Shown here: positions 35,303 to 43,104 of the stretch, piece after piece
How positions within the stretch are numbered: position 1 is the stretch's first letter
How the letters are laid out: every line of letters starts with the position of its first letter
NCBI GenBank assembly: GCA_036557705.1
Contig: DATBHB010000192.1
Span: 37,052 to 101,051, forward strand
Source: VAZQ01 sp036557705
GTDB taxonomy: Bacteria > Pseudomonadota > Alphaproteobacteria > Rhizobiales > Xanthobacteraceae
Direction of reading: 5' to 3'
Length of the DNA stretch: 64,000 nt
The notes under the pieces: generated by a model
What the model was told of the DNA's origin: nothing
Databases searched by the model: none
What the model saw: the letters and a program-made list of their open reading frames with translations, nothing else
Position numbers and translations under genes: made by a program

Positions 35303-35806
35303 TTACCGCGGCGCCTTCTGCCGCTCGCGCAGCTCGATCACCAGCCGGAAGGCTTGCTTGCGATCGGCTTCGGACATCGATTCGAGCGCGGCGTCGCGGC
35401 AAAGCGTAGCGTCGCTGTTGCCGCCGCTCTCGGCCAATTCGCACCAGGCATAGGCGCGTACATAGCTCTGCGCCACCCCGCGCCCGTAATAGAACAGCAT
35501 TCCGAGCATCAGCTGGCCTTCGGCCTGGCCCTGCTCGGCCGCGCGGCGAAGCCAGACCGCGGCCTCGCGATCATCGACGCCAACGCCCAACCCGCGGTGA
35601 TACATGAAGCCAATGCCGGCTTCGGAGCGGGGCTCTCCGCGTTGCGCGAGCGGGCGCCAGAATCTTAGCGCCGTGGCGTAGTCGCCGACGTTCAACGCCG
35701 ACAAGCCCTGGCGAAATTCATCCTCGTCGATCCCGGCGAACAGTACATTAGATAGAAAGATGCTCGCGGCCAAACACGCGCCAAATAGTTTTGGCCGATG
35801 TTTCAT
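35303..35806 (-). CDS. Secreted Sel1-repeat protein
   Basis: The 167-residue protein has a signal peptide (LFGACLAASIFLSNVLFA) and about three Sel1/TPR-like repeats: FRQGLSALNVGDYATALRFW, EAGIGFMYHRGLGVGVDDRE, and GQLMLGMLFYYGRGVAQSYV with YAWCELAESGG. These form a superhelix for protein contacts, often in envelope maintenance. Its partner is unknown. A (TTAC)n tetranucleotide array and a palindrome lie immediately upstream of its start, where length changes could affect expression. Confidence 0.88.
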   Translation of the reverse strand: MKHRPKLFGACLAASIFLSNVLFAGIDEDEFRQGLSALNVGDYATALRFWRPLAQRGEPRSEAGIGFMYHRGLGVGVDDREAAVWLRRAAEQGQAEGQLMLGMLFYYGRGVAQSYVRAYAWCELAESGGNSDATLCRDAALESMSEADRKQAFRLVIELRERQKAPR

Positions 35807-35829
35807 GGTTCGAGGCGGTGCGCGTCTTT

Positions 35830-35906
<77 letters not shown>

Positions 35907-35911
35907 GCTCC

Positions 35912-36379
35912 TCACCGCTGATTGAAGAGTTGCACGTTGATCCCGTCGGGATCCTTGACATGCAAGCCAGCATAGGGATCGTCCAGCGGCGTGGCGCCAC
36001 GCTGCTGCACATAGCGTGCGGCGGCTTCCTTGCTGAAACGCGGGATTCCGATTGCGAAGTGATCCACGATTCCCGCAGGGCTTTGGCGATTGAGAGAGAC
36101 CAGCGTCCGGTTGGTGCCGAGACGTACGATTCCAAGTGGCTGATCCTGGCTGACGACCGAGAAACCGAACATTTTTTGGTAGAAATCGACGGAGCGCTGC
36201 AGGTCCGCGACTTGAATGCTCACATGGTCGATATCGGCGCTCTTGAAATCCGCGATATCGTTTTGGGCGCCGGCCGCCGTCGCGCTGCCGGCCAGCATGG
36301 CGAGACCGGAAACCAGTTCTCGCCGGCTCAGCGAGCCTTTCTCGAACCCGGCCAAAAGATTGGAAATGATCGATTCCAT
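35912..36379 (-). CDS. VOC-superfamily (glyoxalase/dioxygenase fold) protein with Tat-like signal
   Basis: The 155-residue protein has SLSRRELVSGLAMLAGSATA near the N-terminus, a twin-arginine-like export signal uncommon in this superfamily. One VOC module follows: IDHVSIQVADLQRSVDFYQK with MFGFSVV, then VDHFAIGIPRF, and the end HVKDPDGINVQLFNQ. The His in DHVSIQV and the Asp/Gln near the end sit at the usual metal positions. Substrate unknown. ATG 36379 follows GGGAG. Beyond its stop is the (TTAC)n array. Confidence 0.8.
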   Translation of the reverse strand: MESIISNLLAGFEKGSLSRRELVSGLAMLAGSATAAGAQNDIADFKSADIDHVSIQVADLQRSVDFYQKMFGFSVVSQDQPLGIVRLGTNRTLVSLNRQSPAGIVDHFAIGIPRFSKEAAARYVQQRGATPLDDPYAGLHVKDPDGINVQLFNQR

Positions 36380-36708
36380 GGCGATCTCCCTTGTGAGCGG
36401 TCGTTGCCGTTGCGCTTTCCACAACGATGCTCGCCTCGATCGGGAGCGTGCCGGCACACGACGAACAAGATATCTCATCTCAAGCTCCAATGGGACCGTC
36501 GTTCGCGGCGTTGTCGGACAGCCTTCGTCCATCAGGCTGTCGCCTTCGCGTTCCGAGGCTGGCGCGATACGGCTGGACCTTGAGCCGTGCGAGGTCCGGC
36601 AATCCGCCCGGATCGGCGCCGGCGGACCGCGTTGAATTCACTCGCCCCTCAAATATGATGATCACTCGGGGCCTCACACAACAAGGAAAGGCTCAAGGGA
36701 GGATGATC
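36380..36708. other. Divergent intergenic region, no gene seen
   Basis: About 330 bp between the VOC gene start and the acetamidase start. Open frames here are low in conserved features. Both promoters should be here. I see no clear operator. Confidence 0.5.
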
Positions 36709-37722
36709 ATGAAAACGATGTCTCTGCTCGTCGCAACGGCCGCGCTTCTTGCGTCCGCTGTGCCCGGCGCGGCTGCCGAATATGAGCTCAAGCTCATCCC
36801 CAGCAACACCCACACGGGTTCCTTCGACGCCCGGATCAAGCCGGTGCTGCGGATCAATCCGGGCGACACCGTCAAGCTCGAAACCCTGGTAGCATTTGGC
36901 ATGGACCGGCTCATCACCGCCGGCGCCTCGGAGAGCGAAATTCCCGAGTCGCTCAAGGTGATGGACAAGTACATGAAGGAGAAGGGGCTCTACGGCGGCA
37001 CCATGACCGGGCCGATCTATGTCGAGGGGGCGCAGCCGGGCGATACGCTCGAGGTGAAGATTCTTCCCGGGTTCGAATTCCTGCATCCCTTCGGTTGGAC
37101 CGGATTCCGCGGCCGCGGCACGCTGCCGAACGAGTTTCCTCACACCCGCTATAAGCTCTACCGGATCGATGCTGCGGCCGGCACTATTCAATTCGCGCCA
37201 AACATCACGATCAAGACTGCGCCGTTCTGGGGCACGATCGGGGTCGCGCCCTCGGTCGAGAGCCGCGCCATTCCGAATGGCGTGCCCGGTGTGCACGCGG
37301 GCAATATCGATTTCAAGGAACTGGTATCCGGCTCGTCGCTCTATATTCCGATAAACGTTCCGGGAGCGCTGCTTTCGATCGGCGACGGCCATGCGGTGCA
37401 GGGCGACGGCGAAATCAACGGCGGGGCGCTCGAAACCTCGCTGCGCGGTTCCGTTCGTGTCGAGCTGCACAAGGGCAAATCGATCCGCTGGCCGCGCGCC
37501 GAGACGCCGACGCATTATATCACCTTGGGGCTCAATACCGATCTCGATGAAGCCGCCCGGATGGCGGTACGCGAAATGATTGAGTACCTCGTCAGCGAAC
37601 GCGGCCTCACCCGCGACGATGCCTACAATCTGTGCTCGCAGGCCGTCGACCTGCACATCACGGAACTCGTCGACGGGGTGAAAGGCGTCCATGCCATGAT
37701 CGCGAAGTCGATATTTCATTAG
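36709..37722 (+). CDS. Secreted acetamidase/formamidase-family protein
   Basis: The 337-residue protein has a signal peptide (SLLVATAALLASAVPGAAA), so it acts in the periplasm. Family blocks are INPGDTVKLETLVAFG, MTGPIYVEGAQPGDTLEVKI, the beta-rich VESRAIPNGVPGVHAGNID, SLYIPINVPGALLSIGDGHA with VQGDGEINGGALE, and THYITLGLNTDLDEAA. These enzymes hydrolyse short amides to acid and ammonia. Nitrile hydratase encoded 19 kb away makes amides, so a shared pathway is possible but only inferred. ATG 36709 follows AAGGGAGG with better spacing than the ATG six bases earlier. It ends before a long hairpin. Confidence 0.9.
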   Translation: MKTMSLLVATAALLASAVPGAAAEYELKLIPSNTHTGSFDARIKPVLRINPGDTVKLETLVAFGMDRLITAGASESEIPESLKVMDKYMKEKGLYGGTMTGPIYVEGAQPGDTLEVKILPGFEFLHPFGWTGFRGRGTLPNEFPHTRYKLYRIDAAAGTIQFAPNITIKTAPFWGTIGVAPSVESRAIPNGVPGVHAGNIDFKELVSGSSLYIPINVPGALLSIGDGHAVQGDGEINGGALETSLRGSVRVELHKGKSIRWPRAETPTHYITLGLNTDLDEAARMAVREMIEYLVSERGLTRDDAYNLCSQAVDLHITELVDGVKGVHAMIAKSIFH

Positions 37723-37734
37723 CGGATGTAGCCC

Positions 37735-37802
37735 GTAGCCCGGATTGCGCGATCGTGAGGTGAATTGGGCGCTGGCAGGTCCGATCGCGCAATCCGGGCT
37801 AC
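37735..37802. repeat. Perfect 21-bp-arm hairpin of the GTAGCCCGGATT family
   Basis: GTAGCCCGGATTGCGCGATC-G at 37735-37755 is exactly complementary to 37782-37802 (ending AATCCGGGCTAC), with a 26-base loop. It lies 12 bp after the acetamidase stop and could act as a terminator. It shares its outer 12 bp with the element at 11947. Confidence 0.88.
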
Positions 37803-38052
37803 GAAACCCACAGCCTACAACGAGGTTTCCGCGCCCCGCGAATATGCTAGCTTCATCTCTGCGCGAGTCATGGTTCCTCGATGACGAGGCGGCGCATGAG
37901 GCGGCGCGAGCATCCCGCTCCTTTGCCGATGCTGTCACGACTCGCAGAAGCTGACCGCGTGGGCAAAATCGCTCTCGCGGTGCTGCTCAAATGGCCGGTT
38001 AAGTGCAGGCGATTTTGCCCACCCTACGGCGGCTAGCCACGGAGGTGATCGA
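37803..38052. other. Intergenic region upstream of the orphan molybdenum hydroxylase, no gene seen
   Basis: About 250 bp that include one dispersed repeat (37954-38027). The region 37803-37953 has a short open frame without features. A promoter for the 38053 gene should lie here. GGAGGTGATC just before its ATG is a strong ribosome-binding site. Confidence 0.5.
37954..38027. repeat. Dispersed palindromic repeat (ACCGCGTGGGCAAAATCGC type)
   Basis: ACCGCGTGGGCAAAATCGC pairs with GCGATTTTGCCCACCCTAC across a 36-bp centre. Near-identical arms occur at 35216-35290, 8938-9097 and, decayed, at 17-92. Confidence 0.8.
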
Positions 38053-40548
38053 ATGACCGTCAAGATCGAGCCGTCACTGGAAGGCGCCACAATCATCACC
38101 CAGCCGATGATCCGCGATTTCTCGACCGGCGGCGGGCATGGCCCGGGCGACACCCTCATCGAGGGCGACGGCAAGATCCCCACTCCGAAATGGCAGGGCT
38201 TTCCGCCCGTTGATCTCGCCGTCATCGGCAAGGCACGGCCGCCGCTGCGCGAAGTGGTCGAGCCGCGATACCGCGGCACTGCCGTGTTCGCGACCCGGGT
38301 GCGGCTTCCCAACATGCTCTATGCGCGGTTCCTGCGCTGTCCCTATCCGCACGCAGCGATCCGGGTACTCGATACCACCCTGGCCGAGAAGATGCCGGGA
38401 GTGGCGCATGTCCTGACCTTTCGCAACGCCCTCAAAACCAATCCGCTGCACACCGAGCTGATGATGCAGGGCGAGATTGTCGCGATCGTCGCCGCCGACA
38501 CCGAGGATCGGGCCGAGGATGCTGTCGAGGCGATCGAGATCGAGTATTCGGACCTCCCCTCGATCGCCAGCATCGCGACCGCGGAAGCCGCGGACGCACC
38601 GGACCTGCGCGAAGGCAAAGGCAATCTGCTTCAGCCCGCGCCCAATCACCCGAATTATCACCCGCAGGCGAGCGGAGTATGGCGGCACGGCGACATCGAG
38701 AAGGGCTTTGCCGAATCCGACATCGTGCACGAATTCACTTATTATTTCGGCGGCGGCCGCGTCGTCCCGATGCAGCCGTTCAGCGGGGTTGCCGCCTGGG
38801 AGGGCGACAAGCTCACCTTCTGGGGCCACGGCCAGGACATCTATCCGGCGCGCCGATTGCTTGCCGCCTGGCTCGGCATCGACGCGAACAACATCCGCTA
38901 CATCAACAAGTGGAACGGCGGCAGCTTCGGCGGCTTCGGAGTGTCGTCGATCTCGGCATTCTGGGGTCATATCGCGCAGATCGCCAGAGTGACCGGCCGC
39001 CCGGTCAAGGCGGTGCTGACGAAGTCCGAGGAACTCTACCACGTCCAGCACAAGCCGGAGACGTTCGCCAAATTCAAAGTGGGGCTCACCAAGGACGGCC
39101 GCATCCATGCGTTCCGTCACGAGCTGCATCTCATCGCCGGCGTCATGGACAGACCCCCGCAGCAGGTGATGAACGAGAGCGCCAAGGACAGCATGTTCCT
39201 CTACACGGCGCGGGTGCCGCATTGGGAACAGATCAGCTACGCCTACAAGAGCAACACGGCGGCGGTCGGCTGCGCCCGCAGCTGCACGCAGCAGGAGCTG
39301 AAATGGGGCTTCGAAAACCTCATGGATGAACTCTCCGAGATTGCCGGACTCGATCCAGTCGAATTCCGCGTGCGCAACGTCGCAAGACCCGGCGATAAGC
39401 TCTACCCGGCGCTCGACTGGCACGCCGAGATGAAGAAGCCCGAACTGGAGAACGGCGCGCTCGTCTTCGACTCCTTCGCCTCGATCGAAGTCCTCGAAGA
39501 GGGAGCGAAACGGTTTGGCTGGGACAAGCGCAATCCGAAACCCGGCAGCATGCCGGGGCGGTTCAAGCGCGGCATGGGGCTCGGCATGTCCCAGCACCAT
39601 GCCGGCCACATGGGCTATCACGAAGAAGAGCCGGCTTTCCACACCGAGCACGGCACGATATTCAGCGCCGATGTCGAAATGGACCCGAGCGGCCAGGTGA
39701 TTCTGCGCAGCGCGCTCCCCGACAGCGGCACCAATCACGACACCGGCATGGCGACAGTCATTGCCGAGATGCTCGGAGTGAGCGACATCGACGATATCAA
39801 GCTGCTCTGGGGCGATTCCGACATCACGCCGCCCAGCGATCATTGGTACGGCGGCCTTACGGTCGCGGTTCAAGGCGGCGCAGCGCTGATCGCCGCGAAG
39901 AAACTGCGGAATGAATTGTTCAATCGTGGGGCGCGCAAATTCAATGTCGATGCGGCGTCGCTAACTCTCAAAGACGGTGTCATCCGCTCAAAAGACAATC
40001 CGCAGCTCTCTGTCGCCGCCGCCGATCTCGTCGGCGGCGAGTCGTTACGCATGCATGGCGAATCGAAGCTCACCGGCCATGGCCGCGCGCTGGTGCGGGG
40101 CATCGGCGCCTGCTTCGTCGAGGTCGAAGTCGATACCTGGACCGGGGCGTTCCGGGTCACCCGCGTGGTCTACAGCCATGACACCGGCAAGCTCCTCTGT
40201 CCGTTCATCGGCATCGCCGATATGGAAGGCTCGTTCATGCAGAGCTTCCAGATTGCCACCAACGCGATCCCCTACGACAAGGAATTTCCCGGCCAGATCC
40301 ACAACACCATCGCGTTCTTATCGTTTCCAATCCCGACCATCATGGAATTTCCCGACGAGATCGAGCAGGTGTTCATCGAGAGTTTGGAGCCGCGCTGGTT
40401 CTACGGCTACAAGAGCTTCAGCGAGACGTCGATCGGTGGCGTGCCGGGCGCCGTCGCCAACGCGATCTATAATGCGACCGGCGTGCGCGTTAATCACCCG
40501 ATCACCGCCGAGGGCATCCTGATGGGATTAAAGCAGCAGCAGGCGTAG
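38053..40548 (+). CDS. Orphan molybdenum hydroxylase large subunit
   Basis: The 831-residue protein belongs to the xanthine dehydrogenase/CoxL large-subunit family: VVEPRYRGTAVFATRVRLPN, HAAIRVLDTTLAEKMPGVAH, the cofactor-binding WNGGSFGGFGVSSISAFWGH, ARSCTQQELKWGFENLMDEL, and a C-terminal KSFSETSIGGVPGAVANAIY with the probable catalytic Glu. It is only distantly similar to the subunit at 31885. No FAD or [2Fe-2S] subunit gene is near, so it either borrows partners or is used alone. No signal peptide. The stop codon TAG is part of a dispersed repeat. Confidence 0.88.
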   Translation: MTVKIEPSLEGATIITQPMIRDFSTGGGHGPGDTLIEGDGKIPTPKWQGFPPVDLAVIGKARPPLREVVEPRYRGTAVFATRVRLPNMLYARFLRCPYPHAAIRVLDTTLAEKMPGVAHVLTFRNALKTNPLHTELMMQGEIVAIVAADTEDRAEDAVEAIEIEYSDLPSIASIATAEAADAPDLREGKGNLLQPAPNHPNYHPQASGVWRHGDIEKGFAESDIVHEFTYYFGGGRVVPMQPFSGVAAWEGDKLTFWGHGQDIYPARRLLAAWLGIDANNIRYINKWNGGSFGGFGVSSISAFWGHIAQIARVTGRPVKAVLTKSEELYHVQHKPETFAKFKVGLTKDGRIHAFRHELHLIAGVMDRPPQQVMNESAKDSMFLYTARVPHWEQISYAYKSNTAAVGCARSCTQQELKWGFENLMDELSEIAGLDPVEFRVRNVARPGDKLYPALDWHAEMKKPELENGALVFDSFASIEVLEEGAKRFGWDKRNPKPGSMPGRFKRGMGLGMSQHHAGHMGYHEEEPAFHTEHGTIFSADVEMDPSGQVILRSALPDSGTNHDTGMATVIAEMLGVSDIDDIKLLWGDSDITPPSDHWYGGLTVAVQGGAALIAAKKLRNELFNRGARKFNVDAASLTLKDGVIRSKDNPQLSVAAADLVGGESLRMHGESKLTGHGRALVRGIGACFVEVEVDTWTGAFRVTRVVYSHDTGKLLCPFIGIADMEGSFMQSFQIATNAIPYDKEFPGQIHNTIAFLSFPIPTIMEFPDEIEQVFIESLEPRWFYGYKSFSETSIGGVPGAVANAIYNATGVRVNHPITAEGILMGLKQQQA

Positions 40549-40649
40549 GGTGGACCGCGCGAGTCGCAGGGCGCAATAGCGAAGGGTATTGGGCCGCCCT
40601 CCCGCAGGCTGTTGTTCGGCGGATTGCGTTTCGCTAATCCGCCCTACGC
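40543..40649. repeat. Dispersed repeat providing the stop codon of the 38053 gene
   Basis: GCGTAGGGTGGACCGCGCGA is at the left and GCTAATCCGCCCTACGC at the right. Between them is CGCAATAGCGAAGGGTATTG with ATTGCGTTTCGCTAAT, a related palindrome class also seen at 53056-53173. The TAG in the first bases is the stop codon. Confidence 0.75.
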
Positions 40650-40673
40650 AACCCGCCAGACCGCTACGCACTC

Positions 40674-41672
40674 ATGACATCTCCGGACAGCAAACGAGCG
40701 CTCATCTTCGGGATCAGCGGACAGGACGGGGCGCTGCTCGCGCGTCTCCTTGTCAAGCGCGGTTATGAGGTGCACGGCACCTCGCGCGATCACGAGGTTG
40801 CGAACTTTGCCAACCTCCGACGGCTTGGCATTTTCGAGCACGTGCGCCTGCATTCAGCTTCGCTCGGCGACTATCGGGCAATCATCGAGATCATTGCCGG
40901 CGTTCGTCCCGCAGAGATCTACAACCTTGCCGCCCAGTCCTCAGTAGGGCTGTCGTTCAGCCAGCCGGTGAACACGATCAACAGCACGATGTTCGGCGTG
41001 ATCAACGTGCTCGAAGCGCTGCGTTTTCTCAAGCTCGGCGCGCGTCTTTACAATGCCTCGTCGGGCGAATGCTTCGGCAATACCGGCCCGCAGGGTGCCA
41101 CCGAAGAGAGCGCTTTCCACCCGCGCAGTCCCTATGCGGTCGGCAAGGCGGCAGCCCATTGGGCGGTCGCAAACTACCGCGACAGTTTCGATCTCTATGC
41201 CTGCTCGGGGCTTCTCTTCAACCACGAGAGCACGCTCCGGCCCCGCCGGTTCGTGACCCGCAAGATCGCCGCTGGCGTCGTCGACATCGCCGGCAGCCGG
41301 GCCGAGCGCCTCAAGCTCGGCACCCTCGACATCGTGCGTGACTGGGGCTGGGCGGAGGAATACGTGGCAGCGATGTGGCTGATGCTTCAGCAGAGTACGC
41401 CCGCCGATTATGTCATCGCCACGGGCGAGCCGCACTCGCTGCGCGAATTCGTCGAGGAGGCATTCCGCTGCGTCGGCCTCGATTGGACCAAACACGTGGA
41501 TTACGACCCCGCTTTGTCGCGGCCGAGCGACGTCGCTTTCAGTGTCGGCCGACCCGAGAAAGCCCATGCCGAATTGGGCTGGACTCCCCGCGCGCGGATG
41601 CCGGATGTGGTGAAACGGCTTATCGAAGAGGAACTGCGTCTCGCGCGCGATCCCCCGCGCGAGGAGAGATGA
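40674..41672 (+). CDS. gmd: GDP-mannose 4,6-dehydratase
   Basis: The 332-residue short-chain dehydratase has the NAD(P) motif GISGQDGALLA (residues 13-23), the Ser site LYNASSGECFG and the catalytic YAVGK at 154-158. It shows the Gmd blocks HGTSRDHEVANFANL, IYNLAAQSSVGLSF, LLFNHESTLRP and DWGWAEEYVAAMWLML. It converts GDP-mannose to GDP-4-keto-6-deoxymannose, a precursor of rhamnose, fucose or perosamine in surface polysaccharide. The epimerase/reductase genes are not adjacent. It is probably part of the polysaccharide group with the NusG-like factor and priming transferase that follow in the opposite direction. Confidence 0.95.
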   Translation: MTSPDSKRALIFGISGQDGALLARLLVKRGYEVHGTSRDHEVANFANLRRLGIFEHVRLHSASLGDYRAIIEIIAGVRPAEIYNLAAQSSVGLSFSQPVNTINSTMFGVINVLEALRFLKLGARLYNASSGECFGNTGPQGATEESAFHPRSPYAVGKAAAHWAVANYRDSFDLYACSGLLFNHESTLRPRRFVTRKIAAGVVDIAGSRAERLKLGTLDIVRDWGWAEEYVAAMWLMLQQSTPADYVIATGEPHSLREFVEEAFRCVGLDWTKHVDYDPALSRPSDVAFSVGRPEKAHAELGWTPRARMPDVVKRLIEEELRLARDPPREER

Positions 41673-41705
41673 TGCGCCGAACGATCTATGCTGTGGCCGC
41701 AAGCG

Positions 41706-41900
41706 TTATCGGTTTTCGGTAATGCTTCTCTTTGATTTGCCCTTGTCCGCTCTCCTGGTTTTCCCGCGCAAGCTGGGGTGGTCCTCGGGTTTCGGCTGGT
41801 AAGGGGCCGCCGCCGCAACAACCCGCATCCCGATTCGGCCGTAACGCTGGGCGAGGACGTCCTCTTTTCGTCGGGGCCTGTCCGCGACTTTGCTCTTCAT
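41706..41900 (-). CDS. Small basic hypothetical protein
   Basis: The 64-residue protein reads MKSKVADRPRRKEDVLAQRY, then GRIGMRVVAAAAPYQPKPED and a Lys/Arg-rich tail. The RYG-x-IG-x-x-VVAAA core resembles a class of short rhizobial hypothetical proteins. GGAGGG lies 5 bp before the ATG, which supports real translation. It is convergent with gmd. Confidence 0.6.
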   Translation of the reverse strand: MKSKVADRPRRKEDVLAQRYGRIGMRVVAAAAPYQPKPEDHPSLRGKTRRADKGKSKRSITENR

Positions 41901-42118
41901 TTTACCCTCCGGGAAGTGTCCTGTGGTCTACACCAACTCGGTTCCACTGCCGGGAGTTTCGAACTACAGGCTGGCTGCGTGCAGAACAGCGTCCAGCCTG
42001 CCGGGTGGCTGGCCGAGAGGAAAAACGATGCGGGCGATGCAGCGAAGGGTTTTCGGCTCGGATCGGAACACGTCTGCACGTTCTCGCGTTGGCTCAAGTA
42101 AGTTTCAAGATGGTCCAT
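41901..42118. other. Intergenic stretch, no gene seen
   Basis: No convincing open frame on either strand. It separates the small basic gene from a weak small open frame at 42119. Confidence 0.4.
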
Positions 42119-42442
42119 ATGCAGCAAACAGCGCCAAGTTCCGCTGAGACTTCACTGCCGCACACACTCGCGGGCGAGCCTCACGGCATTTCCCTACAAG
42201 CAAACGCGAAATGTGGTTACGCACCGATTGCGATTGGCCAACTGGCTGATGAACTTATTGAGAAATGTTGCGGCTCGCACTCGCTCGGGCTGGTCTACCG
42301 GTTTCTCCGAAATGCCGGACTGGGGGAGCTGGAGGCTCGCGCTCAATTCGAGCTATTTTTATCAGGAGTCCTCTCTCAGAGACAGCTCGAGGCGGCCGCA
42401 AGATGCATTCACACGGCGCCGCGGAGCCATTCTGCCGGCTGA
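42119..42442 (+). CDS. Possible small hypothetical protein
   Basis: The 107-residue open frame has a plausible helical middle: YAPIAIGQLADELIEKCCGS, LVYRFLRNAGLGELEARAQF and ELFLSGVLSQRQLEAAARC. It has few rare residues and a clean end. There is no obvious ribosome-binding site and I recognise no family. A location beside polysaccharide genes gives no hint. It may be a small regulator or not be translated. Confidence 0.35.
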   Translation: MQQTAPSSAETSLPHTLAGEPHGISLQANAKCGYAPIAIGQLADELIEKCCGSHSLGLVYRFLRNAGLGELEARAQFELFLSGVLSQRQLEAAARCIHTAPRSHSAG

Positions 42443-42523
42443 ACACGAAAATGAGCGAACGTTTCGCCTCGATCCGGCGGAGCCGTGCCCGTCGTCGTTA
42501 GTGTCCAAGGACCCGGTGCTGTC

Positions 42524-43060
42524 TCAGGCGGCCACCACAAATTCGCGTCTCGTATCTACGGGCACCCTGCCGCCCATGATTTCGAGCAGGACGCGCACCC
42601 GGCCCTTGTCGTCGAGGCGGGCGAGAATGCCGAGCTGTTCGGCAAAGGGCCCCGCCAACAGCCGCACTTTGCTGCCGATTTCCAGGTCCTCGTGGAATTG
42701 CACCACGCCGTCGGCGCCGGCCGAGGCAAGCAAGCTCTCGACAATTCCGGGCAGCACCGGATGCGGCCGCTCCCCCTGCATGATCAGACTGGAGACGCCG
42801 AACGTGCCGTTGACGCTGCGCCAGGGCTGCCGGGTGAGATCGAGCTGGACGAAGATATAGCGCGGGAACAGCGGCGCGGTAACGTCCATAAGTTTGCGGG
42901 CGTGGCGGATGGTTTTCACCCGTTTGGGCAAGAATGCGCGGAAGCCCTGATTTTCGAGCTGCAACGCCGCGCGCGCTTCGCGATGGGGCTGCGTACTTGC
43001 AGCATACCAGCGCGTCGAATTTGCCGCCGCTCGTTCAAAGTCTCCGCCTGGCAGTTGCAT
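42524..43060 (-). CDS. NusG/RfaH-like transcription antitermination factor
   Basis: The 178-residue protein has the NGN domain: STRWYAASTQPHREARAALQ, AFLPKRVKTIRHARKL and PLFPRYIFVQLDLTR. A C-terminal KOW domain contains GSKVRLLAGPFAEQLGILAR. It is a specialised NusG paralogue of the UpxY/RfaH kind that helps RNA polymerase read long polysaccharide operons. Unusually it is downstream of, rather than ahead of, the priming transferase on the same strand (44 bp gap). AAGGA precedes the ATG. The housekeeping nusG would be elsewhere. Confidence 0.88.
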   Translation of the reverse strand: MQLPGGDFERAAANSTRWYAASTQPHREARAALQLENQGFRAFLPKRVKTIRHARKLMDVTAPLFPRYIFVQLDLTRQPWRSVNGTFGVSSLIMQGERPHPVLPGIVESLLASAGADGVVQFHEDLEIGSKVRLLAGPFAEQLGILARLDDKGRVRVLLEIMGGRVPVDTRREFVVAA

Positions 43061-43104
43061 CAAAGACCGTCCTTGCTCCTTCAACAATCGATGGAGATCG
43101 CCGG

